DNA of 64,000 nt from Streptomyces sp. Root1304 (GCF_001426405.1 NZ_LMEP01000025.1:516750-580749); one strand, 5' to 3'. Shown: positions 8,977 to 17,861, numbered from the stretch's first letter. Notes: generated from the sequence alone by a model not told the origin. Made by a program: numbers and translations.

Positions 8977-10611
8977 ATGAGTGAGTCCATGCCTGCCGCG
9001 TCTCCCGCCGAACACCGCACCGTGCTGCTGCGCGGCGGGGAAGTCCACAGCCCCGCCGACCCCTTCGCCACCGCCATGGTCGTGGAGCGCGGGCACGTCG
9101 CCTGGGTGGGCTCGGAGGGCGCGGCCGACGCCTTCGCCTCCGGCGTGGACGAGGTGGTCGACCTGGAGGGCGCGCTCGTCACCCCGGCCTTCGTCGACGC
9201 GCACGTGCACACCACCGCCACCGGTTTCGCCCTCACCGGGCTCGACCTGTCCTCCGCCGTCTCGCTCGCCGACGCGGCGGAGATGATCCGCGCGCACGCC
9301 GCCGCCCGCCCCGAGGACCGCATCCTCGTCGGCCACGGCTGGGACGCCTCCCGGTGGCCCGAGCGCCGGCCCCTCACCCGTACCGAACTCGACGAGCTCG
9401 CCGGCGGCCGCCCGCTCTACCTCACCCGCATCGACGTCCACTCGGCCGTCGTCACCACCGCCCTCCTGGACCTGGTTCCCGGTGTCCGCGACCTGGACGG
9501 CTTCCACGACGGTGAGCGGCCGCTCACCGGGGACGCCCACCACGCCGTGCGCGCCGCGGCCTTCGGCGCCGTCTCCGCCCGCCAGCGCACCGAGGCCCAG
9601 CGCGCCGCCCGGAGCCGGGCCGCCTCGCTGGGCATCGGCACCCTGCACGAGTGCGGCGGCCCGCAGATCTCCTCCGAGGAGGACTTCACCGGCCTCCTGG
9701 ACCTGGCCCGAGAAGAGGCCGGGCCCCGCGTCGTCGGCTACTGGGCCGACCTCGACGTCGAGCGGGCGCGCGCCCTCGGGGCCCTTGGCGCCGCCGGGGA
9801 CCTGTTCGCCGACGGCTCCCTCGGCTCCCACACGGCCTGCCTCCACGAGCCGTACGCCGACACCACCCACACCGGCGCCGCCCATCTGGACGCGACGGCC
9901 GTCGCCCTCCATGTCGTGGCCTGCACCGAGGCCGGTCTCCAGGCCGGCTTCCACGCCATCGGCGACGCCGCCGTGACCGCCGTCGTCGAGGGCGTCAGGG
10001 CCGCCGCGGAGAAGCTCGGCCTGGCCAGGATCCGCGCCGCCCGGCACCGCGTCGAGCACGTCGAGATGCTCACCCCGGAGACGATCGCCGCCTTCGCCGA
10101 GCTGGGCCTCACCGCCTCGGTGCAGCCCGCGTTCGACGCGTTCTGGGGCGGCGACGAGGGCATGTACGCCGACCGGCTCGGCGTCGAGCGGGCACGCACC
10201 CTCAACCCGTACGCGGCCCTGCTGCGCGCCGGTGTGCCGCTGGCCTTCGGCTCCGACAGCCCGGTGACCCCGCTCGACCCCTGGGGCACCGTCCGGGCCG
10301 CCGCCTTCCACCGCACCCCCGAGCACCGGATCTCCGTCCGGGCCGCCTTCACCGCCCACACCAGGGGCGGCTGGCGGGCGGTCGGCCGGGACGACGCCGG
10401 GACACTGGTCCCCGGCGCCCCCGCCGACTACGCGCTCTGGCGCACCGAGGAACTCGTCGTCCAGGCACCCGACGACCGGGTGGCCCGCTGGTCCACCGAT
10501 CCCCGCTCCGGTACGCCCGGTCTGCCCGATCTGTCGCCCGGCGCCGATCTCCCGGTCTGCCTCCGCACGGTCGTGCACGGGCAGACGGTGTTCGTACGGC
10601 CGAACGAGTGA
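8977..10611 (+). CDS. Metal-dependent amidohydrolase (YtcJ type)
   Basis: A 544-residue member of the amidohydrolase superfamily, YtcJ/AepA group. The metal ligands HxH lie at H76/H78 in VDAHVHTT. Further ligands appear in ADGSLGSHTACL, GFHAIGD and HRVEHVEM, and the last Asp lies in FGSDSPVTPLDPWGTV. These enzymes hydrolyse amide or related bonds with one or two bound metals. The natural substrate of this group is mostly unknown. It is cytoplasmic with no signal peptide. No ribosome site precedes ATG 8977, but a -10-like TAGCCT lies 6 bases upstream, which suggests leaderless translation. It stands alone, with a 468-base gap following. Confidence 0.9.
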   Translation: MSESMPAASPAEHRTVLLRGGEVHSPADPFATAMVVERGHVAWVGSEGAADAFASGVDEVVDLEGALVTPAFVDAHVHTTATGFALTGLDLSSAVSLADAAEMIRAHAAARPEDRILVGHGWDASRWPERRPLTRTELDELAGGRPLYLTRIDVHSAVVTTALLDLVPGVRDLDGFHDGERPLTGDAHHAVRAAAFGAVSARQRTEAQRAARSRAASLGIGTLHECGGPQISSEEDFTGLLDLAREEAGPRVVGYWADLDVERARALGALGAAGDLFADGSLGSHTACLHEPYADTTHTGAAHLDATAVALHVVACTEAGLQAGFHAIGDAAVTAVVEGVRAAAEKLGLARIRAARHRVEHVEMLTPETIAAFAELGLTASVQPAFDAFWGGDEGMYADRLGVERARTLNPYAALLRAGVPLAFGSDSPVTPLDPWGTVRAAAFHRTPEHRISVRAAFTAHTRGGWRAVGRDDAGTLVPGAPADYALWRTEELVVQAPDDRVARWSTDPRSGTPGLPDLSPGADLPVCLRTVVHGQTVFVRPNE

Positions 10612-11079
10612 TGTAGGGATATGTCCCACCCGTGACGGCGGTTCCGTACGCTTGTCCCCGACCTGCGGATCTTCCCCTCCGGCCTGCGGCTTTGATGTGT
10701 ATCCGCAGGTCAAGCGGGTGTTGACAGTCGCCCGTCAGGGGCGGGTAGGTTCTCCGCGTCCACCACAGGACGTCCGACCGGACCGCACTCCCCGCACAGC
10801 CGCCGTACGCCGCCCGCGCCTCGGCCCGAGGGAAGGTTTCTCCGGCGGAAGGTGCGACCCGGGTGGGGCCCGGACGTTCAGTAGACAACGGCTCTCGGTC
10901 GACCCGCAGCCAGCGGATCCCAGGTCGGACCGAAGGACGACGGGCCCCGCACCGCACGCGATCTGTCCCGGTGGTCCCTTCCGCCCCACCGTGTCACCCG
11001 TCCACCCGACCCGCCGCGCCGGAGCAGGCCGAGGACCTCGCTATGGTGGGGGCCTGTGTATGTATCCGAAGGGGCAGTA
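10612..11079 (+). promoter_or_regulatory. Long intergenic region upstream of the mannosyltransferase gene
   Basis: There is no coding character in these 468 bases. An 11-bp perfect inverted repeat (GACCTGCGGAT at 10660-10670 with its complement at 10701-10711) lies 9 bases before TTGACA (10721-10726). TAGGTT (10746-10751) follows after 19 bases, together resembling a HrdB-type promoter with a slightly long spacer. A second -10-like TATGGT lies at 11042-11047. The long leader could hold a regulatory RNA, but I recognise none. Confidence 0.5.
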
Positions 11080-11856
11080 GTGAACGACGGTGGCCAGAGG
11101 CGTTACGGCCCGCTCGGCAAGGCCTTGGTGATCATTCCGACCTACAACGAGGCGGAGAACATCAAGCCGATCGTCGCGCGGGTGCGGGAATCCGTACCCG
11201 AGGCGCACGTTCTCGTCGCCGACGACAACAGCCCCGACGGCACGGGCAAGTTCGCGGACGAGATCGCGTCCGAGGACGACCACGTGCACGTCCTGCACCG
11301 CAAGGGCAAGGAGGGGCTCGGCGCCGCCTACCTCGCGGGCTTCCGCTGGGGCATCGAGCACGGCTACGGCGTGCTCGTCGAGATGGACGCCGACGGCTCC
11401 CACCAGCCCGAGGAGCTCCCGCGGCTGCTGACCGCCCTCAAGGGCGCGGACCTCGTCCTCGGCTCCCGCTGGGTGCCGGGCGGCCGGATCGTGAACTGGC
11501 CGAAGTCCCGCGAGTTCATCTCGCGCGGCGGCAGCCTCTACTCGCGCGTGATGCTCGACGTGCCGATCCGCGACGTCACCGGCGGCTACCGGGCCTTCCG
11601 CAAGGAGACCCTGGAGGGCCTGGGTCTGGAGGACGTGGCCTCGGCCGGCTACTGCTTCCAGGTCGACCTGGCCCGCCGCGCGGTCGCCGCCGGCTTCCAC
11701 GTCGTCGAGGTCCCGATCACCTTCGTGGAGCGCGAGATCGGCGACTCGAAGATGAGCCGGAACATCGTCGTCGAGGCGCTGTGGCGGGTCACCGGCTGGG
11801 GCGTGACGGCGCGCGCGGAGAAGATCGGCAAGCTGCTCGGCCGCAAGTCCTCCTGA
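11080..11856 (+). CDS. ppm1: Polyprenol monophosphomannose synthase (GT2)
   Basis: A 258-residue GT2 glycosyltransferase that moves mannose from GDP-mannose to polyprenyl phosphate at the inner membrane face; in Streptomyces the product feeds protein O-mannosylation. IIPTYNEAENI opens the nucleotide-binding fold, DDNSPDGTG follows, and DADGSH (Asp103-Asp105) binds the metal-sugar nucleotide. There are no membrane helices, which matches the catalytic domain without the lipid-acyltransferase fusion of mycobacteria. I place the start at GTG 11080, which has AAGGGG at a good distance; an in-frame GTG 11056 is possible if the transcript starts just after TATGGT 11042-11047. fxsA follows after 58 bases. 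Confidence 0.9.
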   Translation: MNDGGQRRYGPLGKALVIIPTYNEAENIKPIVARVRESVPEAHVLVADDNSPDGTGKFADEIASEDDHVHVLHRKGKEGLGAAYLAGFRWGIEHGYGVLVEMDADGSHQPEELPRLLTALKGADLVLGSRWVPGGRIVNWPKSREFISRGGSLYSRVMLDVPIRDVTGGYRAFRKETLEGLGLEDVASAGYCFQVDLARRAVAAGFHVVEVPITFVEREIGDSKMSRNIVVEALWRVTGWGVTARAEKIGKLLGRKSS

Positions 11857-11914
11857 GCTCCTCCTGATCTTCCCTTTACGACGTTCCGGCGGGGCGCCAG
11901 GCACACTGGGCAGC

Positions 11915-12508
11915 ATGACGACCGGCGCACCGCCTCCCCTCGCCCCCAAGCGCTCACGCGCGCGTACGTACCTTCCGCTCGGCATCGCCGCCTGGCTGGT
12001 CCTGGAGATCTGGCTGCTCACGGTGGTGGCGAACGCGGCGGGCGGGCTCACCGTCCTCGCCCTGCTCGTCGGCGGCGCCGTCCTCGGTGCCGCCGTCGTC
12101 AAGCGGGCCGGCCGGCGTGCCTTCGCCAACCTCACCTCGACCTTCCAGCAGGCCCAGGCCGCGGCGCAGGCGGGCGCGGTGCCCGGCGCGCCGGAGCGGA
12201 CCGGCGCCGAGGACCGCAACGGCTTCCTGATGCTCGGCGGTCTGCTGCTGATGATCCCCGGCCTGGTCTCGGACGTGGCCGGTCTGCTGCTGCTCGTCCC
12301 GCCGGTCCGCTCCTTCCTGGGGCGGTACGCCGAGAGGGCCGTCGAGCGCCGGATGAGCGCCGCGCCGCCCGGCAGCCTCCAGGACGCCTTCCAGCAGGCC
12401 CGTATCCACCGGCCCGACGGGAAGGTCGTGCAGGGTGAGGTCGTGCGCGAGGACGGCGCCCAGGGGCCCCGCCGGGCCGACGAGCCCCGCCCGCCGCTGA
12501 TGCCCTGA
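11915..12508 (+). CDS. fxsA: FxsA-family membrane protein
   Basis: A 197-residue inner-membrane protein. Three to four hydrophobic helices lie at about residues 21-40, 43-61 and 107-133, with the family-typical block GFLMLGGLLLMIPGLVSDV. The C-terminal 60 residues are hydrophilic and cytoplasmic. FxsA of E. coli eases phage exclusion by F plasmids; the role in actinobacteria is unknown. It is probably co-transcribed with the mannosyltransferase gene and ends at a strong hairpin. Confidence 0.85.
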   Translation: MTTGAPPPLAPKRSRARTYLPLGIAAWLVLEIWLLTVVANAAGGLTVLALLVGGAVLGAAVVKRAGRRAFANLTSTFQQAQAAAQAGAVPGAPERTGAEDRNGFLMLGGLLLMIPGLVSDVAGLLLLVPPVRSFLGRYAERAVERRMSAAPPGSLQDAFQQARIHRPDGKVVQGEVVREDGAQGPRRADEPRPPLMP

Positions 12509-12524
12509 CGCAGCCCGAACCCTT

Positions 12525-12564
12525 CCTCGTGCCCTCGCTCCCTCCTCGGAGCGGGGGCACGAGG
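12525..12564 (+). terminator. Terminator of fxsA
   Basis: CCTCGTGCCC (12525-12534) pairs with 12555-12564, with an inner CGCTCC/GGAGCG stem, followed by CTTTGC. Confidence 0.8.
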
Positions 12565-12631
12565 CTTTGCGGGGCACGGGGCTCTGTGGGCTGGGGGTGG
12601 CGCGGGCCGTCGTGCCGGCAGGGCACACGAA

Positions 12632-12676
12632 CGCCGCGGGGCCCGGTACACAGATCGTGTACCGGGCCCCGCGGCG
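12632..12676 (-). terminator. Terminator of rbpA (may act in both directions)
   Basis: A perfect 20-bp stem (12632-12651 with 12657-12676) with a 5-base loop, extended outward by CACGAA/TTCGTG with a small bulge. It lies 18 bases after the rbpA stop. Confidence 0.88.
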
Positions 12677-12694
12677 TCGTTCGTGCCGGGTCCG

Positions 12695-13069
12695 CTAGGC
12701 GGACTTGCGGCTGTCTCGCGGATGCACGGCGATGTTCATGGCGCCGGAACGCAGGACGGCCAGCCTCTCGGCGAGGACCTCCTCCAGTTCCTCGCGGGTG
12801 CGTCGCTCCATGAGCATGTCCCAGTGCGTACGCGCAGGCTTGCCCTTCTTCTCCTCAGGTCCGTCCCCGTCCACCAGGAGTGCCTGGATTCCGCAGACCT
12901 TGCATTCCCACTCCGGCGGAATTTCCGCTTCCACCGAGAAGGGCATCTCAAAACGATGGCCCTTCTCGCATGCGTACTCCACGGCCTGGCGCGGGGCCAG
13001 ATCGATGCCGCGGTCGGTCTCGTAGCTCGTCACCACGAGGCGCGTGCCGCGAAGAGCTCGCTCACTCAT
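12695..13069 (-). CDS. rbpA: RNA polymerase-binding protein RbpA
   Basis: A 124-residue actinobacterial transcription factor that binds RNA polymerase and group 1/2 sigma factors and stabilises open complexes. The zinc-binding core has Cys34, His38, Cys56 and Cys59 (ACEKGHRF and WECKVCG). The basic linker carries Arg89/Arg90 in MERRTREELEEVL, followed by the sigma-interacting helices. These positions match the S. coelicolor protein exactly. Transcription is predicted from a sigma-R promoter (13131-13156), which links it to disulfide stress. A long hairpin follows the stop codon. Confidence 0.97.
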   Translation of the reverse strand: MSERALRGTRLVVTSYETDRGIDLAPRQAVEYACEKGHRFEMPFSVEAEIPPEWECKVCGIQALLVDGDGPEEKKGKPARTHWDMLMERRTREELEEVLAERLAVLRSGAMNIAVHPRDSRKSA

Positions 13070-13130
13070 GAATCGTGCCTCCCGGGCTTGTCGCCCACAG
13101 GACAGGTGTCGCTGTCGTCGTTATCCGGTC

Positions 13131-13156
13131 AACGTCCGGTCGGCGGTAAAGATTCC
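13131..13156 (-). promoter_or_regulatory. Sigma-R promoter of rbpA
   Basis: On the minus strand GGAAT (13152-13156) is followed by exactly 18 bases and GTT (13131-13133), the GGAAT-N18-GTT consensus of sigma-R. It lies 61 bases upstream of the rbpA start. rbpA is an established sigma-R target in S. coelicolor. Confidence 0.85.
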
Positions 13157-13324
13157 CGTGCCGGGTCATGCGTCGCCCGTCGTGCCGCCCCTTGTTGTAC
13201 CCACCAGTGCCCGTTTTGTCACATCTGACGGCAGAAGTGACCCGGTGTCTTCACCAAAGCAGCACGCAGTAACGGTCCGCCTGGCAGGTCAAACGCGTAC
13301 ACTACCGCCCTTTCGGTGCCACGT

Positions 13325-14695
13325 CTAAACACGGTCCGGAACCGGGTTCCCCGCGGCCTCCACCGCGCGCCGCACCGGGACCCGGGCGAGCAGTGCGAAG
13401 CCGACCACGAAGAAGATCACCAGGGAGATGATGGCATCCCGGTAGCTTCCGGTCAGCTGATACGCGAGACCGAACACGAGCGGACCCAGCCAGCTGAGCC
13501 CCCGATCGCTCATCTCGTACGCCGAGAAGTACTCCGCCTCCTTGCCGCGCGGCACCAGATGCGAGAACAGCGAACGCGACAACGCCTGGCTCCCGCCCAG
13601 CACCAGGCCGATCGCGGCCGCCAGACAGTAGAAGAACACCGGCGCGTCGGTCGGCAGGAAGTACCCCGCCAGCAGGATCAGCGTCCAGACCGCGAGCGAT
13701 CCCAGAATCGTCCGCTTGGCGCCGTACGACCGGGCGAGTCGCCCCATCCCGAGCGCCCCCGCCACCGCGAGCACCTGGACGAGCAGGACCGCCGTGATGA
13801 GCGTCGTCTGGTCGAGCCCCAGCTCCTCCGAGCCGAACACCGACGCCTGCGAGATCACCGTCTGCACGCCGTCGTTGTAGACCAGATAGGCGAGCAGGAA
13901 CGAGAGCGTCAGCGGATGCCGGCGCATGTCCTTCAGGGTCTCCCGCAGCTGACGCCAGCCGCTGCCGACGGAACCCCCGCCGGGCCGTTCGCGTCCCTCG
14001 GGGCCGATCCGCCGGTCACGCAGCCGCCGCAGCGGCACCAGGGTGAAGGCGCCCCACCACACACCGGCCGAGGCCAGACAGATCCGGACCGCCTCGCCCT
14101 CCGTGAGGCCGAAGGAGTCGTGGCCCGAGTAGAGCACCAGGTCCAGGACGAGGACGAGGGCGCCCGACGTGTAGCCGAAGGCCCAGCCGCGCGAGGAGAC
14201 CGCGTCCCGCTCGTCCGGCTCGGAGATCTGCGGCAGATAGGCGTTGTAGAGCACCATCGAGACCGACAGCGAGGCGTTCGCCACGATGAGCAGGAAGGCG
14301 CCGAGCAGATAGCGGTCGCCGTCCAGGAAGAACATCCCCGCCGTGGCCGTCGCACCCAGGTACGCCGACGCCGCCAGCAACGGCTTCTTCCGTCCCGTAC
14401 GGTCGGCCACCGCGCCCGCCAGCGGCATCACGAGCACGGCGACCACGATCGAGGCCGACACGGCGTAGGCGAAGAGCGAGCCCGCCCGCACCGGGATCCC
14501 CAGCGGGTGCACGAAGCCCTCGGCGTCGGACGCGGCCCGCGCCACCGAGGTCAGATACGGCCCCAGGAACACCGTGAGCACGCTCGTCGAGTACACCGAG
14601 CACGCGAAGTCGTAGAAGTACCAGCCCCGCTGCTCCCGCCGGCGCTCGGCGGGCCCGACGGCGTACTCCTCCGGTTCTGTGGTCTCTGCGGTCAA
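13325..14695 (-). CDS. MFS transporter, UMF1 type
   Basis: A 456-residue integral membrane protein with about 12 predicted helices and a cytoplasmic loop rich in Arg and Gly near residues 215-235. The N terminus GWYFYDFACSVYSTSVLTVF and the loop ADRTGRKKPLL match the UMF1 branch of the major facilitator family (related to yeast Atg22). The substrate is unknown; fungal members export amino acids from the vacuole. TTG 14695 is preceded by GAGGGGG at about 7 bases, which decides the start. It lies between rbpA and the GDPD gene, all on the minus strand, but each is separated by non-coding DNA. Confidence 0.85.
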   Translation of the reverse strand: MTAETTEPEEYAVGPAERRREQRGWYFYDFACSVYSTSVLTVFLGPYLTSVARAASDAEGFVHPLGIPVRAGSLFAYAVSASIVVAVLVMPLAGAVADRTGRKKPLLAASAYLGATATAGMFFLDGDRYLLGAFLLIVANASLSVSMVLYNAYLPQISEPDERDAVSSRGWAFGYTSGALVLVLDLVLYSGHDSFGLTEGEAVRICLASAGVWWGAFTLVPLRRLRDRRIGPEGRERPGGGSVGSGWRQLRETLKDMRRHPLTLSFLLAYLVYNDGVQTVISQASVFGSEELGLDQTTLITAVLLVQVLAVAGALGMGRLARSYGAKRTILGSLAVWTLILLAGYFLPTDAPVFFYCLAAAIGLVLGGSQALSRSLFSHLVPRGKEAEYFSAYEMSDRGLSWLGPLVFGLAYQLTGSYRDAIISLVIFFVVGFALLARVPVRRAVEAAGNPVPDRV

Positions 14696-14765
14696 GGCCG
14701 CGCCCCCTCGTTCATCCCCGTGGACCGGTCCGGTGATCCCGGAACGGTGTCACCGGCACGCGCGC

Positions 14766-15530
14766 TCAGACCCACACACCCCGCTCGGTCAGCACCGAGC
14801 GCAGCGTCTCCAGTTGATCGGTCATGATGCCATCCACGCCCAGGTCGAGGAGAGAGTGCATACGGGCCGGATCGTTCACCGTCCACACGTGGACCTGGAG
14901 CCCGCGCGCGTGCGCCTCCCGGACGAACCGCCGGTCGACGACCGGGATCCCGCCCTGGCGCTCGGGCACCTGCGCCGCCACCGCTCCGGCCCGCAGCGCC
15001 GTGGGTACGCCGAGCGAACGCAGCCGCAGCCCGATCACCCCGCGCACCCCGTACGAGGTGGCGAGGCGGGGGCCGGCGAGGCGCTGCGCCCGGGCCACCC
15101 GGGCCTCGGTGAAGGAGCCCACGCAGACCCGGTCCCAGGCGCCGGCCCTCCGGATCAGGTCGATCAGCGGGAGCAGGGCCGACTCGGCCTTGAGGTCCAC
15201 GTTCCAGCGGGCCTCGGGGAACTCCTCCAGGAGGTCCGCGAAGAGCGGCAGCGGTTCCTGGCCCGCCACGCGGGCCTCCCGTACCGCCGCCCAGGGCAGG
15301 TCGCGGATCCGGCCCGAGGCGTCCGTCACCCGGTCCAGGGTCGCGTCGTGGAAGGCCACGAGCGCCCCGTCCGAGGTCGTGTGCACATCGGTCTCGAAGT
15401 AGCGGTAGCCCGCGGCGGCGGCCCGGCGGAAGGCGGCCGCGGTGTTCTCCAGGCCGTTCGCCGTGCCGCCGCGGTGGGCGAACGGGAGGGGTGAGGGATG
15501 GTCGAGATAGGGGTGGCGTACGCGAGTCAC
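14766..15530 (-). CDS. Glycerophosphodiester phosphodiesterase
   Basis: A 254-residue cytoplasmic GDPD that hydrolyses glycerophosphodiesters to glycerol-3-phosphate and an alcohol. The signature FAHRGG with catalytic His lies near residue 18, LENTAAAF follows, and metal ligands are in YFETDVHTTSDGALVAFHD. The C-terminal barrel has VHVWTVNDPARM and GVDGIMTDQ. The start is GTG 15530: its first bases overlap the stop of the upstream yczE-like gene (GTGA), so the two are translationally coupled. The frame stays open much further upstream, but that part is the complement-frame shadow of the neighbour. Confidence 0.93.
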   Translation of the reverse strand: MTRVRHPYLDHPSPLPFAHRGGTANGLENTAAAFRRAAAAGYRYFETDVHTTSDGALVAFHDATLDRVTDASGRIRDLPWAAVREARVAGQEPLPLFADLLEEFPEARWNVDLKAESALLPLIDLIRRAGAWDRVCVGSFTEARVARAQRLAGPRLATSYGVRGVIGLRLRSLGVPTALRAGAVAAQVPERQGGIPVVDRRFVREAHARGLQVHVWTVNDPARMHSLLDLGVDGIMTDQLETLRSVLTERGVWV

Positions 15531-16234
15531 GGCCGCAGTATGGCCTGTTCCGGTGTCCCGGGGGCGACGGTGGTGCTGCCGGAGTCCGGCTCGGGCACGG
15601 CGAACCAGCGCAGGAAGAACTGGGCGAGCGGCCCGATGGCCAGGGCGTACAGCACCGTGCCGACGCCGACGGAACCGCCGAGCAGGAAGCCGGTGGCGAC
15701 CACCACCACCTCGATCGCCGTCCGCACCAGACGGATGGACCGGCCGGTGAGCCGGTGCAGCCCGGTCATGAGACCGTCGCGCGGCCCTGGGCCGAAGCGG
15801 GCCGCGATGTACAGGCCGGTCGCCACCCCGTTCAGGACGATCCCGGTGACGAGCAGCGGCACCTGCCCGAGCAGGCCGTGGACGTCCGGCACCAGGGCCA
15901 GGGTGCCGTCGATCGCCAGGCCGATCACGAACACGTTGGAGACGGTGCCGAGACCGGGCCGCTGCCGGATCGGGATCCACAGGAGCAGCACCACCGCGCC
16001 GACGATGATCGACACCACGCCGATCGTCAGCCCGGTCTTCTCGGCGAGACCCTGGTCGAGGACGCTCCAGGGCGAGAGACCGAGACCGCTGCGCACGAGC
16101 AGCGCCGCACTGGCCCCGTACAGCGTCAGTCCGACGTAGAGCTGGACGAGCCGGCGGCCGAGGTGCCGGCCGTGGAGGCCGGAGGCGATGGACAAGGGAC
16201 TTTCCCCCAGGGTGGTGTCGGTGGACTGGCTCAT
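15527..16234 (-). CDS. yczE: YczE/YitT-like membrane protein
   Basis: A 235-residue membrane protein with five to six helices, typical of the YczE family (GLTLYGASAALLVRSGLGL and GPGPRDGLMTGL). The first methionine codon with a sensible N terminus is ATG 16234; an in-frame TTG at 16264 is less likely. The neighbouring divergent MocR regulator is the usual partner (YczR) that controls this gene. The transported or sensed compound is unknown. It is coupled to the downstream GDPD by a 4-base overlap. Confidence 0.85.
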   Translation of the reverse strand: MSQSTDTTLGESPLSIASGLHGRHLGRRLVQLYVGLTLYGASAALLVRSGLGLSPWSVLDQGLAEKTGLTIGVVSIIVGAVVLLLWIPIRQRPGLGTVSNVFVIGLAIDGTLALVPDVHGLLGQVPLLVTGIVLNGVATGLYIAARFGPGPRDGLMTGLHRLTGRSIRLVRTAIEVVVVATGFLLGGSVGVGTVLYALAIGPLAQFFLRWFAVPEPDSGSTTVAPGTPEQAILRP

Positions 16235-16265
16235 GACACTCTGTGGCGGGGGAACGGGTGCCAAC

Positions 16266-16279
16266 CATGGCCAATTCGC
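16266..16279. promoter_or_regulatory. Possible YczR site
   Basis: CCAA and CCAA, 10 bp apart and bracketing CCATGG, lie in the 64-base gap between the divergent yczE and MocR genes. Spaced direct repeats fit how MocR dimers bind, but the evidence is slight. Confidence 0.25.
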
Positions 16280-16298
16280 GGAAGGTGGACTGATTTCG

Positions 16299-17798
16299 AT
16301 GGCCCAGTGGACTTCGGCGGTGGGGCCGGCTCAGCTCGCCCGGCAGCTTCAGGCGCAGCAGCCCAGGCCCGCCGGCCCCGGCGCCCGCAAGCCCCCCGCC
16401 TACCGGGCCCTCGCCGACGGCATCCGGCTGCTCGTCCTGGAGGGCCGGGTCCCGGTCGCCGCCCGGCTCCCCGCCGAGCGGGAACTCGCCGTCGCCCTCA
16501 CCGTCAGCCGTACGACGGTGGCCGCCGCCTACGAGGCGCTCCGCGCCGAAGGCTTCCTGGAGTCACGGCGGGGCGCCGGAAGCTGGACCGCCGTACCGGC
16601 CGGGAACCCGCTCCCCGCGCGCGGACTCGAACCGCTGCCCCCGGAGGCGCTCGGTTCGATGATCGACCTGGGCTGCGCCGCCCTGCCCGCGCCCGAGCCC
16701 TGGCTCACCCGGGGTGTCCAGGGCGCCCTGGAGGAGCTGCCGCCCTACGCCCACACGCACGGGGACTACCCGGCGGGACTGCCCGCGCTCCGGCAGATGC
16801 TCGCCGACCGCTACACGGCGCGCGGCATCCCCACCATGCCCGAGCAGATCATGGTCACGACCGGGGCGATGGGTGCCATGGACGCCATCTGCCACCTCTT
16901 CGCCGGGCGCGGCGAGCGGATCGCCGTCGAGTCCCCCTCGTACGCCAACATCCTCCAGCTGATGCGGGAGGCCGGGGCCCGGCTCGTCCCCGTCGCCATG
17001 TCCGAGGGCCTCGGGAGCTGGGACCTGGGCCGCTGGCGCCAGGTGCTGCGGGACGCGGCACCCCGCCTCGCGTACGTGGTGGCCGACTTCCACAACCCGA
17101 CGGGCGCGCTCGCGGACGAGGACCAGCGGCGGCAGCTGGTGGAGGCGGCCCGCTCGGCCGGGACGGTCCTCGTCGTCGACGAGACCATGACCGAGCTGCA
17201 CCTCGACGACGACCTGGAGATGCCCCGCCCGGTCTGCGCCTTCGACCCGGCGGGCTCCACGGTCCTGACGGTCGGCTCGGCCAGCAAGGCCTTCTGGGCC
17301 GGCATGCGCATCGGCTGGGTCCGGGCGGCGCCCGACGTGATCCGTTCCCTGGTGGCCGCGCGCGCGTACGCGGACCTCGGCACCCCCGTCCTGGAACAGC
17401 TCGGCGTGAACTGGCTCATGCGGACGGGCGGCTGGGAGGAGGCGGTGGCCCTCCGCCGCGACCAGGCGAGGGAGAACCGGGACGCGCTTGTCGCGGCGGT
17501 GCGCAGGGAGCTGCCCGAGTGGGAGTTCGCGGTGCCGCGCGGCGGTCTCACCCTGTGGGTCCGTACCGGCGGCCTCTCCGGCTCCCGGCTGGCCGAAGCG
17601 GGGGAGCGGGTCGGCGTCCGCGTCCCCTCGGGCCCGCGCTTCGGCGTCGACGGAGCCTTCGAGGGCTTCGTCCGGCTGCCCTTCACGGTCGGTGGCCCGG
17701 TCGCCGACGAGGCCGCCGCCCGACTCGCGGCCGCGGCCCGGCTGGTCGAGTCGGGCGCGGGGGGCGGGACCGAACCGCCCAGGTCGTTCGTGGCGTAG
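16299..17798 (+). CDS. yczR: MocR-type PLP-dependent regulator (YczR-like)
   Basis: A 499-residue fusion of a GntR winged helix (about 47-115, with AERELAVALTVSRTTVAAAYEAL) and a fold-type I aminotransferase domain (about 130-490). The PLP lysine is Lys330 in GSASKAFWAGMRIG, and ADFHNPTG is the cofactor-phosphate region. MocR proteins use PLP or its aldimine as a signal, not for catalysis. ATG 16299 has GGAAGGTGG about 10 bases upstream. It is divergent from yczE, its expected target, and ends at two hairpins facing sffA. Confidence 0.9.
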   Translation: MAQWTSAVGPAQLARQLQAQQPRPAGPGARKPPAYRALADGIRLLVLEGRVPVAARLPAERELAVALTVSRTTVAAAYEALRAEGFLESRRGAGSWTAVPAGNPLPARGLEPLPPEALGSMIDLGCAALPAPEPWLTRGVQGALEELPPYAHTHGDYPAGLPALRQMLADRYTARGIPTMPEQIMVTTGAMGAMDAICHLFAGRGERIAVESPSYANILQLMREAGARLVPVAMSEGLGSWDLGRWRQVLRDAAPRLAYVVADFHNPTGALADEDQRRQLVEAARSAGTVLVVDETMTELHLDDDLEMPRPVCAFDPAGSTVLTVGSASKAFWAGMRIGWVRAAPDVIRSLVAARAYADLGTPVLEQLGVNWLMRTGGWEEAVALRRDQARENRDALVAAVRRELPEWEFAVPRGGLTLWVRTGGLSGSRLAEAGERVGVRVPSGPRFGVDGAFEGFVRLPFTVGGPVADEAAARLAAAARLVESGAGGGTEPPRSFVA

Positions 17799-17828
17799 GC
17801 GTTGGCCCAGGCGGGGCCGCGCAGGCGC

Positions 17829-17848
17829 CTCCACGCGTGCGCGTGGAG
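17829..17848. terminator. Small hairpin after the MocR gene
   Basis: CTCCACGCG and its perfect complement flank TG, 30 bases after the stop. It precedes the main terminator. Confidence 0.55.
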
Positions 17849-17861
17849 CGGTCCGCACGCG

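Noticed and set aside
16235..16264. Upstream TTG start for the YczE-like protein
   Set aside because: No ribosome site, and it adds a Pro-rich head absent from the family. ATG 16234 is the simpler start.
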